Below the pieces are notes generated by a model, which was given only the letters and a program-made list of their open reading frames with translations, was not told where the DNA came from and did not search any database. From Bradyrhizobium sp. CCBAU 53351 (GTDB lineage Bacteria > Pseudomonadota > Alphaproteobacteria > Rhizobiales > Xanthobacteraceae), in NCBI RefSeq assembly GCF_015291745.1, contig NZ_CP030059.1, positions 6,971,501-7,035,500 on the forward strand: DNA of 64,000 nt, given 5' to 3'. Shown here one piece after another: positions 34,355 through 43,334 of this stretch; position 1 is the stretch's first letter; each line of letters opens with the position of its first letter. A program made the position numbers and the translations under genes.

Positions 34355-36013
34355 CTACCCGACCGCCTTTGCCGCCGCGCGGCCCGCATTGCGGCCCGAG
34401 AACAGACAGCCGCCGAGGAAGGTGCCTTCGAGCGAGCGATAACCATGCACGCCGCCGCCGCCGAAGCCGGCGGCCTCGCCGACGGCATAGAGGCCGGGAA
34501 TGACACTGCCCTCGCCGCCGAACACGCGCGAGTCGAGATCGGTCTCGAAGCCGCCCAGCGTCTTGCGGGTGAGGATGTTGAGCTTGACAGCGATCAGCGG
34601 CCCCTGCGCGGGATCCAGGATCCGGTGGGGTGAGGCGGTGCGGATCAACTTGTCGCCGATATAGCGGCGCGCATTGTGGATGTTCATCACCTGCGCATCC
34701 TTGACGTAGGGATTGGCGATCTCGCGGTCGCGCGCCTCGATCTGCATCCTGATATGCTCGAGCTTGAGGAGGTCGCTGCCGGCAAGCTTGTTCATCTCCG
34801 CAACGAGGTCCTCGATCTTGTCGCGCACGATGAAGTCGACACCATGGCTTTTGAACGCCTCCACCGGCGCCGGCGCACCCTTGTTGGTGGCGCGCTTGAT
34901 CGTCATGCGCCAGCTCTTGCCGGTCAAATCGGGGTTCTGCTCGGAGCCCGACAGCGCAAACTCCTTCTTGATGATGCTCTGGGTCAGGATGAACCAGGAA
35001 TAATCATAGCCGGTCGACATGATGTATTTGAGCTGGCCGAGCGTATCGGAGCCGGGGAACAGCGGTGCCGGCAGCCGCGTACCCGTGGCGTCGAACCACA
35101 TCGAGGAGGGGCCGGGCAGGATGCGGATGCCGTGGCGCGGCCAGATGGGATTCCAGTTCTGGATGCCCTCGACATAATGCCACATCCGGTCGCGGTTGAT
35201 CAGCCGCGCACCCGCTGTCTCCGTGATACCGATCATGCGGCCGTCGACATGCTCGGGCACGCCGGAGATCATGAATTTCGGGGGATCTCCGAGCCGCTTC
35301 GGCCAGTTCTGCCGGACCAGCTCGTGATTGCCGCCGATGCCGCCGGACGCCACGATCACGGCCTGCGCCTTCAGCGCGAACTCGCCGACGACGTTGCGCG
35401 ACGAGCTCTGGCCGCGCTCGACGTTATCAGGGGCGAGCACGGCGCCGCTGACGCCATCCACCGTGCCGTTAGTGATCGAGAGCGCGTCGACGCGGTGGCG
35501 GAACCTGAAGCTCAGCCGGCCGCTCTTCATCGCCTCGCGCGCGCGGCGCTCGAACGGCTCGACGATGCCGGGCCCGGTGCCCCAGGTGACGTGAAAGCGC
35601 GGCACCGAATTGCCGTGGCCCATCGCGTCATAACCACCGCGCTCGGCCCAGCCGACCACGGGAAAGATGCGATGGCCCATCGCCCGCAGCCAGGCGCGCT
35701 TCTCACCGGCCGCGAAGGCGACATAGGCCTCGGCCCATTGCCGCGGCCAGAAATCCTCGTCGCGGTCGAAGCCGGCGGCGCCGATCCAGTCCTGCATGGC
35801 GAGGTCGAAGGAATCCTTGATGCCGAGCCGGCGCTGCTCGGGCGAATCGACCAGGAATAATCCGCCGAACGACCAGAATGCCTGGCCGCCGATCGACTGC
35901 TCGCCTTCCTGATCGACCACGATCACGCGCTTGCCGGCGTCGGCAATCTCGGTGGCGGCCACGAGGCCCGACAGTCCCGCGCCGACGACGATGACGTCCG
36001 TTTCCTCAGCCAT
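34355..36013 (-). CDS. FAD-binding dehydrogenase (flavocytochrome c/ketosteroid dehydrogenase type)
   Basis: The 552-residue protein begins with a dinucleotide-binding fold (VIVVGAGLSGLVAATEIADAG), and ends with the FAD-binding GLYAVGEAAGFGGGGVHGYRSLEGTFLGG segment. This matches the FAD-dependent oxidoreductase 2 family, in the branch of uncharacterised dehydrogenases related to 3-ketosteroid dehydrogenase. There is no signal peptide or heme motif, so it is likely cytosolic. It precedes a secreted esterase by three bases, so the two could be one operon. Substrate unknown. Confidence 0.92.
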   Translation of the reverse strand: MAEETDVIVVGAGLSGLVAATEIADAGKRVIVVDQEGEQSIGGQAFWSFGGLFLVDSPEQRRLGIKDSFDLAMQDWIGAAGFDRDEDFWPRQWAEAYVAFAAGEKRAWLRAMGHRIFPVVGWAERGGYDAMGHGNSVPRFHVTWGTGPGIVEPFERRAREAMKSGRLSFRFRHRVDALSITNGTVDGVSGAVLAPDNVERGQSSSRNVVGEFALKAQAVIVASGGIGGNHELVRQNWPKRLGDPPKFMISGVPEHVDGRMIGITETAGARLINRDRMWHYVEGIQNWNPIWPRHGIRILPGPSSMWFDATGTRLPAPLFPGSDTLGQLKYIMSTGYDYSWFILTQSIIKKEFALSGSEQNPDLTGKSWRMTIKRATNKGAPAPVEAFKSHGVDFIVRDKIEDLVAEMNKLAGSDLLKLEHIRMQIEARDREIANPYVKDAQVMNIHNARRYIGDKLIRTASPHRILDPAQGPLIAVKLNILTRKTLGGFETDLDSRVFGGEGSVIPGLYAVGEAAGFGGGGVHGYRSLEGTFLGGCLFSGRNAGRAAAKAVG

Positions 36014-36290
36014 GCATGTCCCCCTCCAAGTTCGTCCCCATGAGTTCCCCCCTGTAATCGCCCGGATTGAAGCCAGCGGTTGTAACTGAGATCAAGGGCG
36101 TGGCGCGCAAGACATCGTTAACTTGTTCCACTTTGGGATAGAGACCCTTCGAGTGCAGCGCGGACGCAACACTGGATTTGAATTTGTTTTGAGCCAGCCG
36201 GCCTGCCTAGACAAAACCTCGGTTACGACGGACGCTAGCCGTGCATCACCACCTGACACGCAGATTCGAATTCGACTGGGGCGGGGGCCA
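36014..36290. promoter_or_regulatory. Divergent promoter region, no strong consensus seen
   Basis: The region separates the minus-strand dehydrogenase from a plus-strand secreted protein. A frame from 36123 runs in phase into the downstream gene but the start at 36291 fits the signal peptide better. No clear operator or hairpin is visible. Confidence 0.35.
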
Positions 36291-36812
36291 ATGAAGTTTC
36301 TCACGGGGTTGCTTGCGGCGGTTCTGCTGATCGCTGGCATGGGGGCTTCTCACGCGGTGGTTCGGATCGCGGATGACCGCGGTGGGCGGATTGGAACCTA
36401 CGTCGACAAGTACCAGGACCTCAGGCAATCAGGCGAGACCGTCATCATCGACGGCCTCTGCGCATCCGCCTGCACCATCGTCCTCGGCGCCATCCCGCAT
36501 GACCGCATCTGCGTGACCTCGAGCGCGACGCTCGGCTTCCACGCAGCCTGGGATTTCGGCAGCAATGGCCGGGCCGTCACCAATGCCGAGGCGACCCAGA
36601 TGCTCTATGCGATGTACCCCTCGCAGGTGAAGCGCTGGATCAGCCAGCGCGGCGGCCTCACCCCGCACATGCTCTTCCTGAAGGGCAGGCAGCTCCAGGC
36701 CATGTACAAGCCCTGCTACCTGGACGCGCAGGCCTCGACCATCAAGCCGGCGCGGCGTCCTCTCCCGCAAACGGACCAGATCGAATCTGCCCGGGGCCAG
36801 CTCCTGCACTGA
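36291..36812 (+). CDS. Periplasmic ClpP/SppA-like conserved protein
   Basis: The ATG at 36291 gives 173 residues starting with a signal peptide MKFLTGLLAAVLLIAGMGASHA. The mature part has VIIDGLCASACTIVLGAIP, then RICVTSSATLGFHAAWDF. The GxCASACT pattern recalls the Ser-containing turn of the ClpP/crotonase-fold periplasmic proteins common in Rhizobiales, where the Ser lies between Ala-rich flanks. Whether it is a real protease cannot be told by eye; a Lys or His partner was not assigned. No operon partner. Confidence 0.8.
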   Translation: MKFLTGLLAAVLLIAGMGASHAVVRIADDRGGRIGTYVDKYQDLRQSGETVIIDGLCASACTIVLGAIPHDRICVTSSATLGFHAAWDFGSNGRAVTNAEATQMLYAMYPSQVKRWISQRGGLTPHMLFLKGRQLQAMYKPCYLDAQASTIKPARRPLPQTDQIESARGQLLH

Positions 36813-36920
36813 CCCTCTCAGCCTGACGAAACCGTTTCGGCCCGCCCGTGGCTTGCCCGCCGGCGGGCCAAAGCTTATCTGAGAGCTTGGAACCGGGGCC
36901 TTCGCCCCCCGATCGTTGTC

Positions 36921-37115
36921 ATGGCTCAACCACTGCACCCGACGCATCCGCTACAGGACAATTCGCCCACTGCTGGCCGGACGCCTTCCGTGCTGCTGTG
37001 GGCGGGCGCGGCGACCTCCGGATTGCTCGTCCTCGGCGCCCTGGCGCTGTGGTTCCACTACGGCACGCAGATGTTCTTCGAAATGATCAGGACCGGTTTC
37101 GCCGCCTGCTTCTGA
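36921..37115 (+). CDS. Small membrane protein upstream of SCO1
   Basis: The 64-residue protein has a polar N-terminus and one hydrophobic helix, roughly SVLLWAGAATSGLLVLGALALWF, followed by a short tail ending GFAACF. It begins at ATG 36921 and ends 24 bases before the SCO1 gene. No family is recognised. The tight spacing suggests co-expression with the copper chaperone, but a role is not visible. It is short enough that it could be spurious, although the clean helix and position argue for a real gene. Confidence 0.6.
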   Translation: MAQPLHPTHPLQDNSPTAGRTPSVLLWAGAATSGLLVLGALALWFHYGTQMFFEMIRTGFAACF

Positions 37116-37139
37116 TCCGCGACAGGAAGTTTTCCGCTC

Positions 37140-37730
37140 ATGAGCTCCGCCACCCGTCCGCTGGTGATCGCGACCGCCTTCGCCGCAAGCCTCGTCGTCG
37201 GGCTGCTGATCATGTTCTGGGCCATGGGCGGGGTCAGCAAGGTGGCGCAGCCGGCCGCGATCGGCGGCCCGTTCCAGCTCACCGACCAGAACGGCAAGGC
37301 CGTCACCGACAAGAACCTGAAGGGCAAGCCGACCTTGATCTTCTTCGGCTACACCCATTGCCCCGACGTCTGCCCGACCTCGCTGTTCGAGATCTCGGAA
37401 GTGCTGCGCGCGCTGGGCAAGGATGCCGACAAGGTCAACGCCGTCTTCATCTCGGTCGATCCCGAGCGCGATACGCCGGCGACCATGAAGGAATATCTGT
37501 CGAGCTTCGATCCGCACCTCGAAGGCCTGTCCGGCGATCCCGCCGAGACCGCCAAGGTCGTCACCTCCTACCGGGTCTACGCCAAGAAGGTCCCGACCAA
37601 GGACGGCGACTACACCATGGACCATACCGCGCTGATCTACCTGATGGACCGCGACGGCCGCTTCGTCTCCCCGTTCAATCTGAAGCGGACGCCGGAAGAG
37701 GCGGCGGCGGATTTGAAGAAGTATCTCTGA
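37140..37730 (+). CDS. SCO1/SenC copper chaperone
   Basis: This 196-residue protein has an N-terminal membrane anchor (ATAFAASLVVGLLIMFWAMGG) and a thioredoxin-like domain facing the periplasm. The copper site is C74 and C78 (THCPDVCP) with H162 (MDHTALIY). It would deliver copper to, or reduce, the CuA site of cytochrome c oxidase. AGGAAG upstream supports the start. The gene follows a small membrane protein. No oxidase genes are in the window. Confidence 0.94.
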   Translation: MSSATRPLVIATAFAASLVVGLLIMFWAMGGVSKVAQPAAIGGPFQLTDQNGKAVTDKNLKGKPTLIFFGYTHCPDVCPTSLFEISEVLRALGKDADKVNAVFISVDPERDTPATMKEYLSSFDPHLEGLSGDPAETAKVVTSYRVYAKKVPTKDGDYTMDHTALIYLMDRDGRFVSPFNLKRTPEEAAADLKKYL

Positions 37731-37750
37731 GGGCCGAGCGAGGCATTCCA

Positions 37751-37829
37751 CGTCGTTATGGCCGGGCTCGTCCCGGCCATCCACGTTCTTGGGGCGGTCG
37801 GAAAGTTCGTGGATGCCCGGGCATGACGG
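37751..37829. repeat. Dispersed palindromic element after SCO1
   Basis: A hairpin half built on ATGGCCGGG...CCCGGCCAT with CCACG is joined to a second half carrying CGTGGATGCCCGGGCATGACG. It has the same architecture as the copies at 14513 and 32277. Confidence 0.75.
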
Positions 37830-37925
37830 CGGACGACCTTCACCTATCCGCATTTCGGCTCGCCTTCCCGGCCGGATGGTCTATAAGGCCCTCCGATCCC
37901 AACGAAATTCGTTCATTTCCGGCCG

Positions 37926-38861
37926 ATGGCTCCATCGCAACAGGCGAAATCGTCCAAATCTGCCCGTAGCTTGCTGACCGGGCTCGTCGTGGGCGCCTGC
38001 CTGCTCGCGGCCCCGCCCGTCGCGAACGCCCAGGCTCCCGCCAAGCAAGCCCCGGCGGCCCCCCAGGCTACGCCGCAGGTCGCGCCCCAGGCGGCCCCGC
38101 AGGCCGTGCCCGGCTTCTGGGACCCGCGGCGGCGCCCCGAGCGGCCCGACCTGTCGCGCCTGACCGTGATCCGCTTCCTGACCGAGACCGATTATCCGCC
38201 GTTCAACTACACCGGCGCCGACGGCAACCCGGCCGGCTTCAACGTCGATCTCGCCCGCAGCCTGTGCGAGGAGATCAAGGTCACCTGCACGGTGCAGATG
38301 CGTCGCTTCGAGACGCTGGTCGACGCGCTCTCCTCCAACCGGGGCGACGCCATCATCGCCTCGATGGCGGTGAGCCCGCAGCTGCGCGCCCGCGTCGATT
38401 TCACCGATCCCTATTACCGCGTGCCGGCGCGCTTCGCCTCGCGCAAGGACGCGGTGATGCCGGAAATCCGCCCCGAATATCTCGAGGGCAAGAAGGTCGG
38501 CGTCATCGCCGGCTCGGCGCACGAGGCCTATCTCAAGGCCATGTTCACCGATGCCGAGCTGCATCCCTATCCAAGTGACGATGCGATGCGCGCAGCCTTG
38601 CGCAAGGGCGAGGTCGATTTCATCTTCGGCGACGCCATCTCGCTGGCGTTCTGGATCAACGGCACCGATTCCGGCGATTGCTGCGCCTTCTCCGGCGGCC
38701 CCTTCGTCGAGAGCCGCTTCTTCGGCGAAGGCATCGGCATCGCCGTGCGCAAGGGCAACGACGTGCTGCGCCAGGCCCTGAACTGGGCGCTGTTCCGCGT
38801 CTGGGAAAAAGGCCGCTACACCGACCTGTGGCTGCGGTATTTTTCGGTGAGCCCGTTCTGA
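37926..38861 (+). CDS. Periplasmic amino-acid-type binding protein
   Basis: This 311-residue family 3 solute-binding protein has a signal peptide ending PPVANAQ, followed by a Pro/Ala/Gln-rich linker to about residue 60. The binding domain has TETDYPPFNYTGADGNPAGFNVDLARSL near its start and the typical MAVSPQLRARVDFTDPYYR. The linker is unusually rich in Gln and Pro. No permease or ATPase gene is next to it, so it is an orphan receptor, perhaps used with a distant transporter or for signalling. The ligand is unknown. Confidence 0.9.
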   Translation: MAPSQQAKSSKSARSLLTGLVVGACLLAAPPVANAQAPAKQAPAAPQATPQVAPQAAPQAVPGFWDPRRRPERPDLSRLTVIRFLTETDYPPFNYTGADGNPAGFNVDLARSLCEEIKVTCTVQMRRFETLVDALSSNRGDAIIASMAVSPQLRARVDFTDPYYRVPARFASRKDAVMPEIRPEYLEGKKVGVIAGSAHEAYLKAMFTDAELHPYPSDDAMRAALRKGEVDFIFGDAISLAFWINGTDSGDCCAFSGGPFVESRFFGEGIGIAVRKGNDVLRQALNWALFRVWEKGRYTDLWLRYFSVSPF

Positions 38862-38870
38862 CCATCAATC

Positions 38871-38966
38871 GTCATTCCGGGGCGCGCGAAGCGCGAACCC
38901 GGAAATCCCGAGATTGTTGAACTGTCGCTCCAAGGATGGTCCGAAGGACCAGACCCGGAATGGCAA
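38871..38966. repeat. Dispersed repeat with ATTCCGGG/CCCGGAAT ends
   Basis: GTCATTCCGGGGCGCGCGAAGCGCG opens the element, with nested GCGCGCGAAGCGCG hairpin, and ACCCGGAATGGC closes it. It sits just before lysS and is another family of Bradyrhizobium-like intergenic repeats. Confidence 0.6.
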
Positions 38967-39028
38967 CAACCGTTCTTTTGCATTCTGCCCGGAAATCGCT
39001 ATTTTCCGCGGCCCGGAGGCCCTTCTTG

Positions 39029-40672
39029 ATGTCCGTTATCGATCCCAGCATGAGCCCGAGCGATTTGCGTGCGCTCGCCGAACAATCCAACGCCTGGCCG
39101 TTCGAGCAGGCCAAGGCCATCGTTGCGCGGCTGAAGAAGAGCCCGAAGGACGAGGTGCTGTTCGAGACCGGCTACGGGCCGTCGGGCCTGCCGCATATCG
39201 GCACGTTCGGCGAGGTCGCGCGCACCTCGATGGTGCGGCACGCCTTCCGCGTGCTGACCGAGGACAAGATCAAGACGCGCCTGCTGGCCTTCTCCGACGA
39301 CATGGACGGCTTCCGCAAGGTGCCCGACAACGTCCCCAACAAGGAGATGCTGGCCGCGCACATCGGCAAGCCGCTGACGCGGGTGCCGGATCCGTTCTCC
39401 AACGAATATCCGTCGTTCGGCGCGCACAATAACGCGCGCCTGCGCGCGTTTCTGGATCATTTCGGCTTCGACTACGAATTCGCGAGCTCGACCGACTATT
39501 ACACGTCGGGCCGCTTCGACGCGACGCTGCTCAAGATGCTCGCCGCCTACGACAAGGTGATGGACATCATCCTGCCGACGCTCGGCCCCGACCGCCGCGC
39601 CACCTATTCGCCGTTCCTGCCGATCAGCAAGACTACAGGTGTCGTGCTGCAAGTGCCGATGATCCGCCGCGACGTCGCGGCCGGCACGGTGACCTATGTC
39701 GACCCCGACACAAACCAGGAAGTCGAGACGCCGGTGACGGGCGGCAACGTCAAGTGTCAGTGGAAGGCGGATTGGGCGATGCGATGGGTCGCGCTCGGCG
39801 TCGACTATGAGATGGCCGGCAAGGACCTGATCGATTCCGTGAAGCTGTCCGGCGCGATCGCGCGGGCGCTCGGCGCCACGCCGCCCGAAGGCTTCAATTA
39901 CGAGCTCTTCCTCGACGAGAAGGGCCAGAAGATCTCGAAGTCGAAGGGCAACGGCCTGACCATCGACGAATGGCTGCGCTATGCCTCGCCGGAATCGCTG
40001 TCGCTGTTCATGTACCGCGAGCCCAAGGCGGCCAAGCGGCTGTATTTCGACGTCATTCCGCGCAACGTCGACGACTATCAGCAGTTCAGCGACGGCTTTG
40101 CCAAGCAGGACGGCAAGCAACAGCTCGGCAATCCGGTCTGGCACATCCACAACGGCAAGCCGCCGACGAGCGACATGCCCGTCACCTTCCAGCTGCTGTT
40201 GACGCTGGTGTCGTCGTCGAACGCGGAGAATGCCGAGACGCTGTGGGGCTTCATCGGCCGCTACCGCCCGGGCGTCAGCCCGCAGACGCATCCGAAGCTG
40301 GATGCGATGGTCGGCTATGCCATCAACTATTATCGCGATTTCGTTGCGCCGACGAAGACGTTCCGCGTGCCCACCGACACCGAGCGCGCGGCGCTGCAGG
40401 ATCTGCGCGATGCGCTGTCGCAGCTTGCGCCGGACGCCTCGGCCGAGGACATCCAGAACGTCGTCTACGAGATCGGCCGCCGCGAGCCGTTCCTCGACCA
40501 GGTCAAGAAGGGCAAGGACGGCCGCCCCGGCGTCACGCTGGACTGGTTCAACATGCTCTACCAGGTGCTGCTCGGCCAGGAGAAGGGCCCGCGCTTCGGC
40601 TCCTTCGTCGCGGTGTACGGCGTGCAGAACGCGGTCAACATGATCGACGGGGCGCTGGCAAGGAGCGCGTGA
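39029..40672 (+). CDS. lysS: Class I lysyl-tRNA synthetase
   Basis: Starting at the ATG at 39029 the enzyme has 547 residues. The catalytic motifs are the HIGH-like PHIG ([10 protein letters not shown]) and the KMSKS-like KISKSKG. This is class I LysRS, the archaeal-type enzyme also used by many Alphaproteobacteria instead of the more usual class II. The other domains, including the C-terminal helical region that binds tRNA, are full length. It charges tRNA-Lys in the cytosol. The upstream repeat lies between it and the binding-protein gene. Confidence 0.96.
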   Translation: MSVIDPSMSPSDLRALAEQSNAWPFEQAKAIVARLKKSPKDEVLFETGYGPSGLPHIGTFGEVARTSMVRHAFRVLTEDKIKTRLLAFSDDMDGFRKVPDNVPNKEMLAAHIGKPLTRVPDPFSNEYPSFGAHNNARLRAFLDHFGFDYEFASSTDYYTSGRFDATLLKMLAAYDKVMDIILPTLGPDRRATYSPFLPISKTTGVVLQVPMIRRDVAAGTVTYVDPDTNQEVETPVTGGNVKCQWKADWAMRWVALGVDYEMAGKDLIDSVKLSGAIARALGATPPEGFNYELFLDEKGQKISKSKGNGLTIDEWLRYASPESLSLFMYREPKAAKRLYFDVIPRNVDDYQQFSDGFAKQDGKQQLGNPVWHIHNGKPPTSDMPVTFQLLLTLVSSSNAENAETLWGFIGRYRPGVSPQTHPKLDAMVGYAINYYRDFVAPTKTFRVPTDTERAALQDLRDALSQLAPDASAEDIQNVVYEIGRREPFLDQVKKGKDGRPGVTLDWFNMLYQVLLGQEKGPRFGSFVAVYGVQNAVNMIDGALARSA

Positions 40673-40681
40673 GGCCGGTGT

Positions 40682-40763
40682 AGCCCGGATGGAGCGAAGC
40701 GCAATCCGGGGTTCTCACCAGATGCACGAGCCGCCCCGGATTGCGCCTCGCTCCATCCGGGCT
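40682..40763. repeat. Long near-perfect inverted repeat between convergent genes
   Basis: The 30-base arms at 40682-40711 and 40734-40763 are reverse complements except for one base, with a 22-base loop. The core AGCCCGGATGGAGCGAAGCG is one I associate with Bradyrhizobium-like genomes. It sits between the ends of lysS and the carbonic anhydrase gene and could be a bidirectional 3' end. Confidence 0.88.
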
Positions 40764-40775
40764 GCGAACTCCCGC

Positions 40776-41528
40776 TCAGATCGACCTTAGCACGTAGCGC
40801 CGGTTGTCCTTCTGCACCGGGCGCGCATTCATCGGATAGAGCTTTGCGAATGCGGCGACGTCGGTGGCCGACACCTGGATCGGGGTGGTCAGCAGCAGCC
40901 ATTCGACCACCTCCGAGCACGGCGGCGTCGTCAGCGAGCCGGGATAGCGGAAATAGCTGAGCTTTTGCGGCAGCATGGCGTGCGGATCGATGCCGGCATC
41001 GGCCTTCACCGCCGGGCCTTCCGCCGCCGGCATGGTCTTGACGATCTTGCCGAAGGCCGCGTTCGGCCTGCCCTCGGCCATCAGCACGCCGACCACGGCG
41101 AGCCCGCCGGCCTCGTTGCGATGGACGAAATGCGCCTCCATCGGAAAATTCTTGCCGCCGATCATGTGCTCGCTCGGCCGGTGGAAGTGCACTTGAAGCA
41201 GCTTGTACTTGACGTCGCCGAGCATCAACGTGCTGCCCTCGGCGAAATTGAGCTGGATCGTGTGGCCGTTGTTGACGATGGTGTCGGCGCTCTTGCCCCA
41301 ATTCAGTTTCAGAACCGGCAATTGCGACTTGATCGTCCCCTCGATGTCGATCGGCGATTGCTGCAGGCCGACCGCGCAGGCCTTGTTGGCCGCGTCGAGA
41401 TCGCCCCATTTGGCCGGGCCGCCGACGCCCTCATAGCTCCAATGCGCGCCTTCGGCGGCAAAGGCCGGCTTGCACAGCGGACAGAGCGCGAGACCCGCGA
41501 GGGCCTTCAAGGCATGACGGCGATTCAT
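40776..41528 (-). CDS. Alpha-type carbonic anhydrase
   Basis: The 250-residue enzyme has a signal peptide with two arginines (MNRRHALKALAGLALCPLC) and cleavage near FAAEG. The domain shows SPIDI at 58-62 and zinc ligands H114 and H116 (VHFHRPSEH) with H133 (EAHFVH). It interconverts CO2 and bicarbonate in the periplasm. Alpha-class enzymes are less common in bacteria than beta and gamma. It is convergent with lysS and next to a TetR gene, but no regulatory link is visible. Confidence 0.94.
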   Translation of the reverse strand: MNRRHALKALAGLALCPLCKPAFAAEGAHWSYEGVGGPAKWGDLDAANKACAVGLQQSPIDIEGTIKSQLPVLKLNWGKSADTIVNNGHTIQLNFAEGSTLMLGDVKYKLLQVHFHRPSEHMIGGKNFPMEAHFVHRNEAGGLAVVGVLMAEGRPNAAFGKIVKTMPAAEGPAVKADAGIDPHAMLPQKLSYFRYPGSLTTPPCSEVVEWLLLTTPIQVSATDVAAFAKLYPMNARPVQKDNRRYVLRSI

Positions 41529-41625
41529 CGTATTCCCCTAAGATAAAGCTGGGCCGGCAATATCGGCCGCAACCTATGCGAGAGGGTCGGTGAGTCGCAA
41601 TGGCGATCACGGGGATCAAGAAGGC

Positions 41626-42237
41626 TCACGTCTTGTTGCGGAAGGTCTCCAATACCTCCGCGACGATCTTCTGTCCGTTTCTGCGCAGCTTCCTGGAATC
41701 GTCCGCGTACGGGAGCAATAGCCCGATCTTGCAAATCATCGCGTCGATCATCCGGCTGAGCAGATCGACATCCTCCGCATTCAATTCGCCATCGCGCTTC
41801 AGCGCCCGCAGCGTCGCGATCAGGAGCGCGGTCGGATAGGTCTCCTCGATCTCGCGATAGCGCGGTTCGCCGAGCACGGCCTGCGCTTCCTGGATGACGA
41901 TGCGCGCATAGGCCGACTCTTCGCAGGCGTCGAGATAGGCGTCGATGCCGGCGCTGAGACGGTCCCAGATCTTGCGCTCGCCCCTTGCCGCGGCCTCGAT
42001 TCTGGCGGCCGCCTCGCGCTGCATGGCAACCACCACGGCGTCGAACAGCGCCTTCTTGTCCTCGAAGTGATGGTAGAACGCGCCGCGCGTGACCCGCGCC
42101 GCCCGCGAGATCGCCTCCATGCCCGCCGCCTGAAATCCATTGGCGGCGAACGCTTCGCGTCCAGCATCGAGCAGCGCCTGCCTGGTGGCCTCGCTGTACT
42201 CTTCCCGACGGCTCTTTGGAGGATCCTTCGCCCGCAT
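41626..42237 (-). CDS. TetR-family transcriptional repressor
   Basis: From the ATG at 42237 the protein has 203 residues; the alternative start at 42279 lies within the promoter. The N-terminal helix-turn-helix covers GMEAISRAARVTRGAFYHHFEDKKALFDAV, a canonical TetR signature. The C-terminal ligand-binding domain is helical, with IETYPTALLIATLRAL-like segments. It is divergent from a SnoaL-like gene, with a clear inverted-repeat operator over the divergent promoter, so it very probably represses that operon and perhaps itself. Confidence 0.93.
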   Translation of the reverse strand: MRAKDPPKSRREEYSEATRQALLDAGREAFAANGFQAAGMEAISRAARVTRGAFYHHFEDKKALFDAVVVAMQREAAARIEAAARGERKIWDRLSAGIDAYLDACEESAYARIVIQEAQAVLGEPRYREIEETYPTALLIATLRALKRDGELNAEDVDLLSRMIDAMICKIGLLLPYADDSRKLRRNGQKIVAEVLETFRNKT

Positions 42238-42254
42238 CGCGCGCAACCTAATGC

Positions 42255-42283
42255 TTGACGCGTCGGTATCAAACCGCATATAA
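42255..42283 (+). promoter_or_regulatory. Sigma-70-type promoter of the SnoaL/DUF3237/aquaporin operon
   Basis: TTGACG (42255-42260) is the -35 box and ATATAA (42278-42283) the -10, with 17 bases between. The expected start is near 42291, about 40 bases before the first gene. The TetR operator overlaps the -10. Confidence 0.7.
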
Positions 42284-42299
42284 CATACTCTATGTATGT
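42283..42299. promoter_or_regulatory. Inverted-repeat operator for the TetR repressor
   Basis: ACATAC (42283-42288) and GTATGT (42294-42299) form a perfect inverted repeat around a five-base TCTAT centre. It lies between the divergent tetR and SnoaL-like genes and overlaps the downstream promoter, so binding would block RNA polymerase. Confidence 0.75.
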
Positions 42300-42330
42300 A
42301 TTAGACATATAGAATGTTGCGAGGCGGCCC

Positions 42331-42789
42331 ATGGACGGCAGGCGGATGTTCGAGCTGGCGGAACGGCTGGCGATCGCGAAAAGCCGGCAGGACGTTCCTG
42401 CGGCGCTGGAGGTGCTGCATCCGGACATGGTGCTGGAGACGCCGGCCTTCGGCACCAGGGTGCAAGGTCTCGCCGAAAACGAGCGCATCCTGACGCGCTT
42501 CTTCAAGTCCTTCCCCGACTATCACGTCACGCTCGACGGCCACGCCAATTCCGCCGATACGCTGATCTGCTGGGGCACCGCCCAAATGACGATGACGGGC
42601 GATCGCTTCGGGGGCGAGCCCAACGGACGCCGCGCCGAGCTGCCCGTGTTCATCGCCTTCGCCTTTCGCGACGACAAAATCGTGCATGAACGCTTCGTCT
42701 TCGATCTCTCCGAGCTGTGCGCCCAATCCGGCCTCTCGACCGACACGGTCAGGCGCAAGCTGTTTGGCGATGCGACGCAGGCCGCTTAG
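42331..42789 (+). CDS. SnoaL-like/NTF2-fold protein under TetR control
   Basis: The 152-residue protein fits the SnoaL/ester-cyclase-like NTF2 group: ERLAIAKSRQDVPAALEVLHPDMVLETPAFGTRVQG, then FPDYHVTLDGH. Members are polyketide cyclases, limonene-epoxide hydrolase-like enzymes or unknown. It is the first gene after the TetR operator and promoter, with the DUF3237 and aquaporin genes downstream, so it probably belongs to a small detoxification or solute-response operon. Enzymatic residues cannot be assigned. Confidence 0.86.
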   Translation: MDGRRMFELAERLAIAKSRQDVPAALEVLHPDMVLETPAFGTRVQGLAENERILTRFFKSFPDYHVTLDGHANSADTLICWGTAQMTMTGDRFGGEPNGRRAELPVFIAFAFRDDKIVHERFVFDLSELCAQSGLSTDTVRRKLFGDATQAA

Positions 42790-42842
42790 CCGGCACATTC
42801 CATTCAAGACGTCCATCCGAGACAATCAAGGAGTGCCAGACC

Positions 42843-43334
42843 ATGGCCGATCCCCGCCTCAAATCCGTCGGCGATCTCGAGACCCGGCATCTCCTGGACA
42901 TCGTCGTCGATCTCGATCCCCGCCTCAATTTCGGTGCCGGGCCCGTCGGGCAGCGCGTGCTGTTCCGTGCAGCCAAGGGATCGTTCGAAGGCCCGCGCCT
43001 GCGCGGCGAGGTGCTGCAGGGCGGCGGTGACTGGGCCTTGTTTCGCGCCGATGGCACCATGACGCTCGATGTCCGCCTGTCGCTGCGGACGCATGATGGC
43101 GAGTTGATCTACATGACGTATGGCGGCCGCTGGGTGACGCCGCAGGCTCTGCGCGCCGAGATGGCGGATCCCGCGCGGCGCACCAAGGTCGATCCCGCCG
43201 GATATTACTTCCGCACCAATCCGCTGTTCGAAACCGGCTCGCAGAGCTACGCCTGGCTCAACGACATCGTCTGTGTCGGCAAGGGCTATCTCGTCGAGGG
43301 CGCGGTCGCCTACAAGATCTTCGAAGTGCTGTGA
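42843..43334 (+). CDS. DUF3237 protein
   Basis: The start ATG at 42843 has AAGGAG (42828-42833) upstream and gives 163 residues. The pattern fits DUF3237: GPVGQRVLFRAAKGSFEGPRL, a GGGDWALFRADGTMTLDVR strand pair, a PAGYYFRTNPLFETGS segment and a C-terminal GAVAYKIFEVL. The fold is a beta-barrel, function unknown. The gene follows the SnoaL-like gene by 53 bases and overlaps the aquaporin gene (GTGA), so the three likely form one TetR-regulated operon. Confidence 0.87.
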   Translation: MADPRLKSVGDLETRHLLDIVVDLDPRLNFGAGPVGQRVLFRAAKGSFEGPRLRGEVLQGGGDWALFRADGTMTLDVRLSLRTHDGELIYMTYGGRWVTPQALRAEMADPARRTKVDPAGYYFRTNPLFETGSQSYAWLNDIVCVGKGYLVEGAVAYKIFEVL

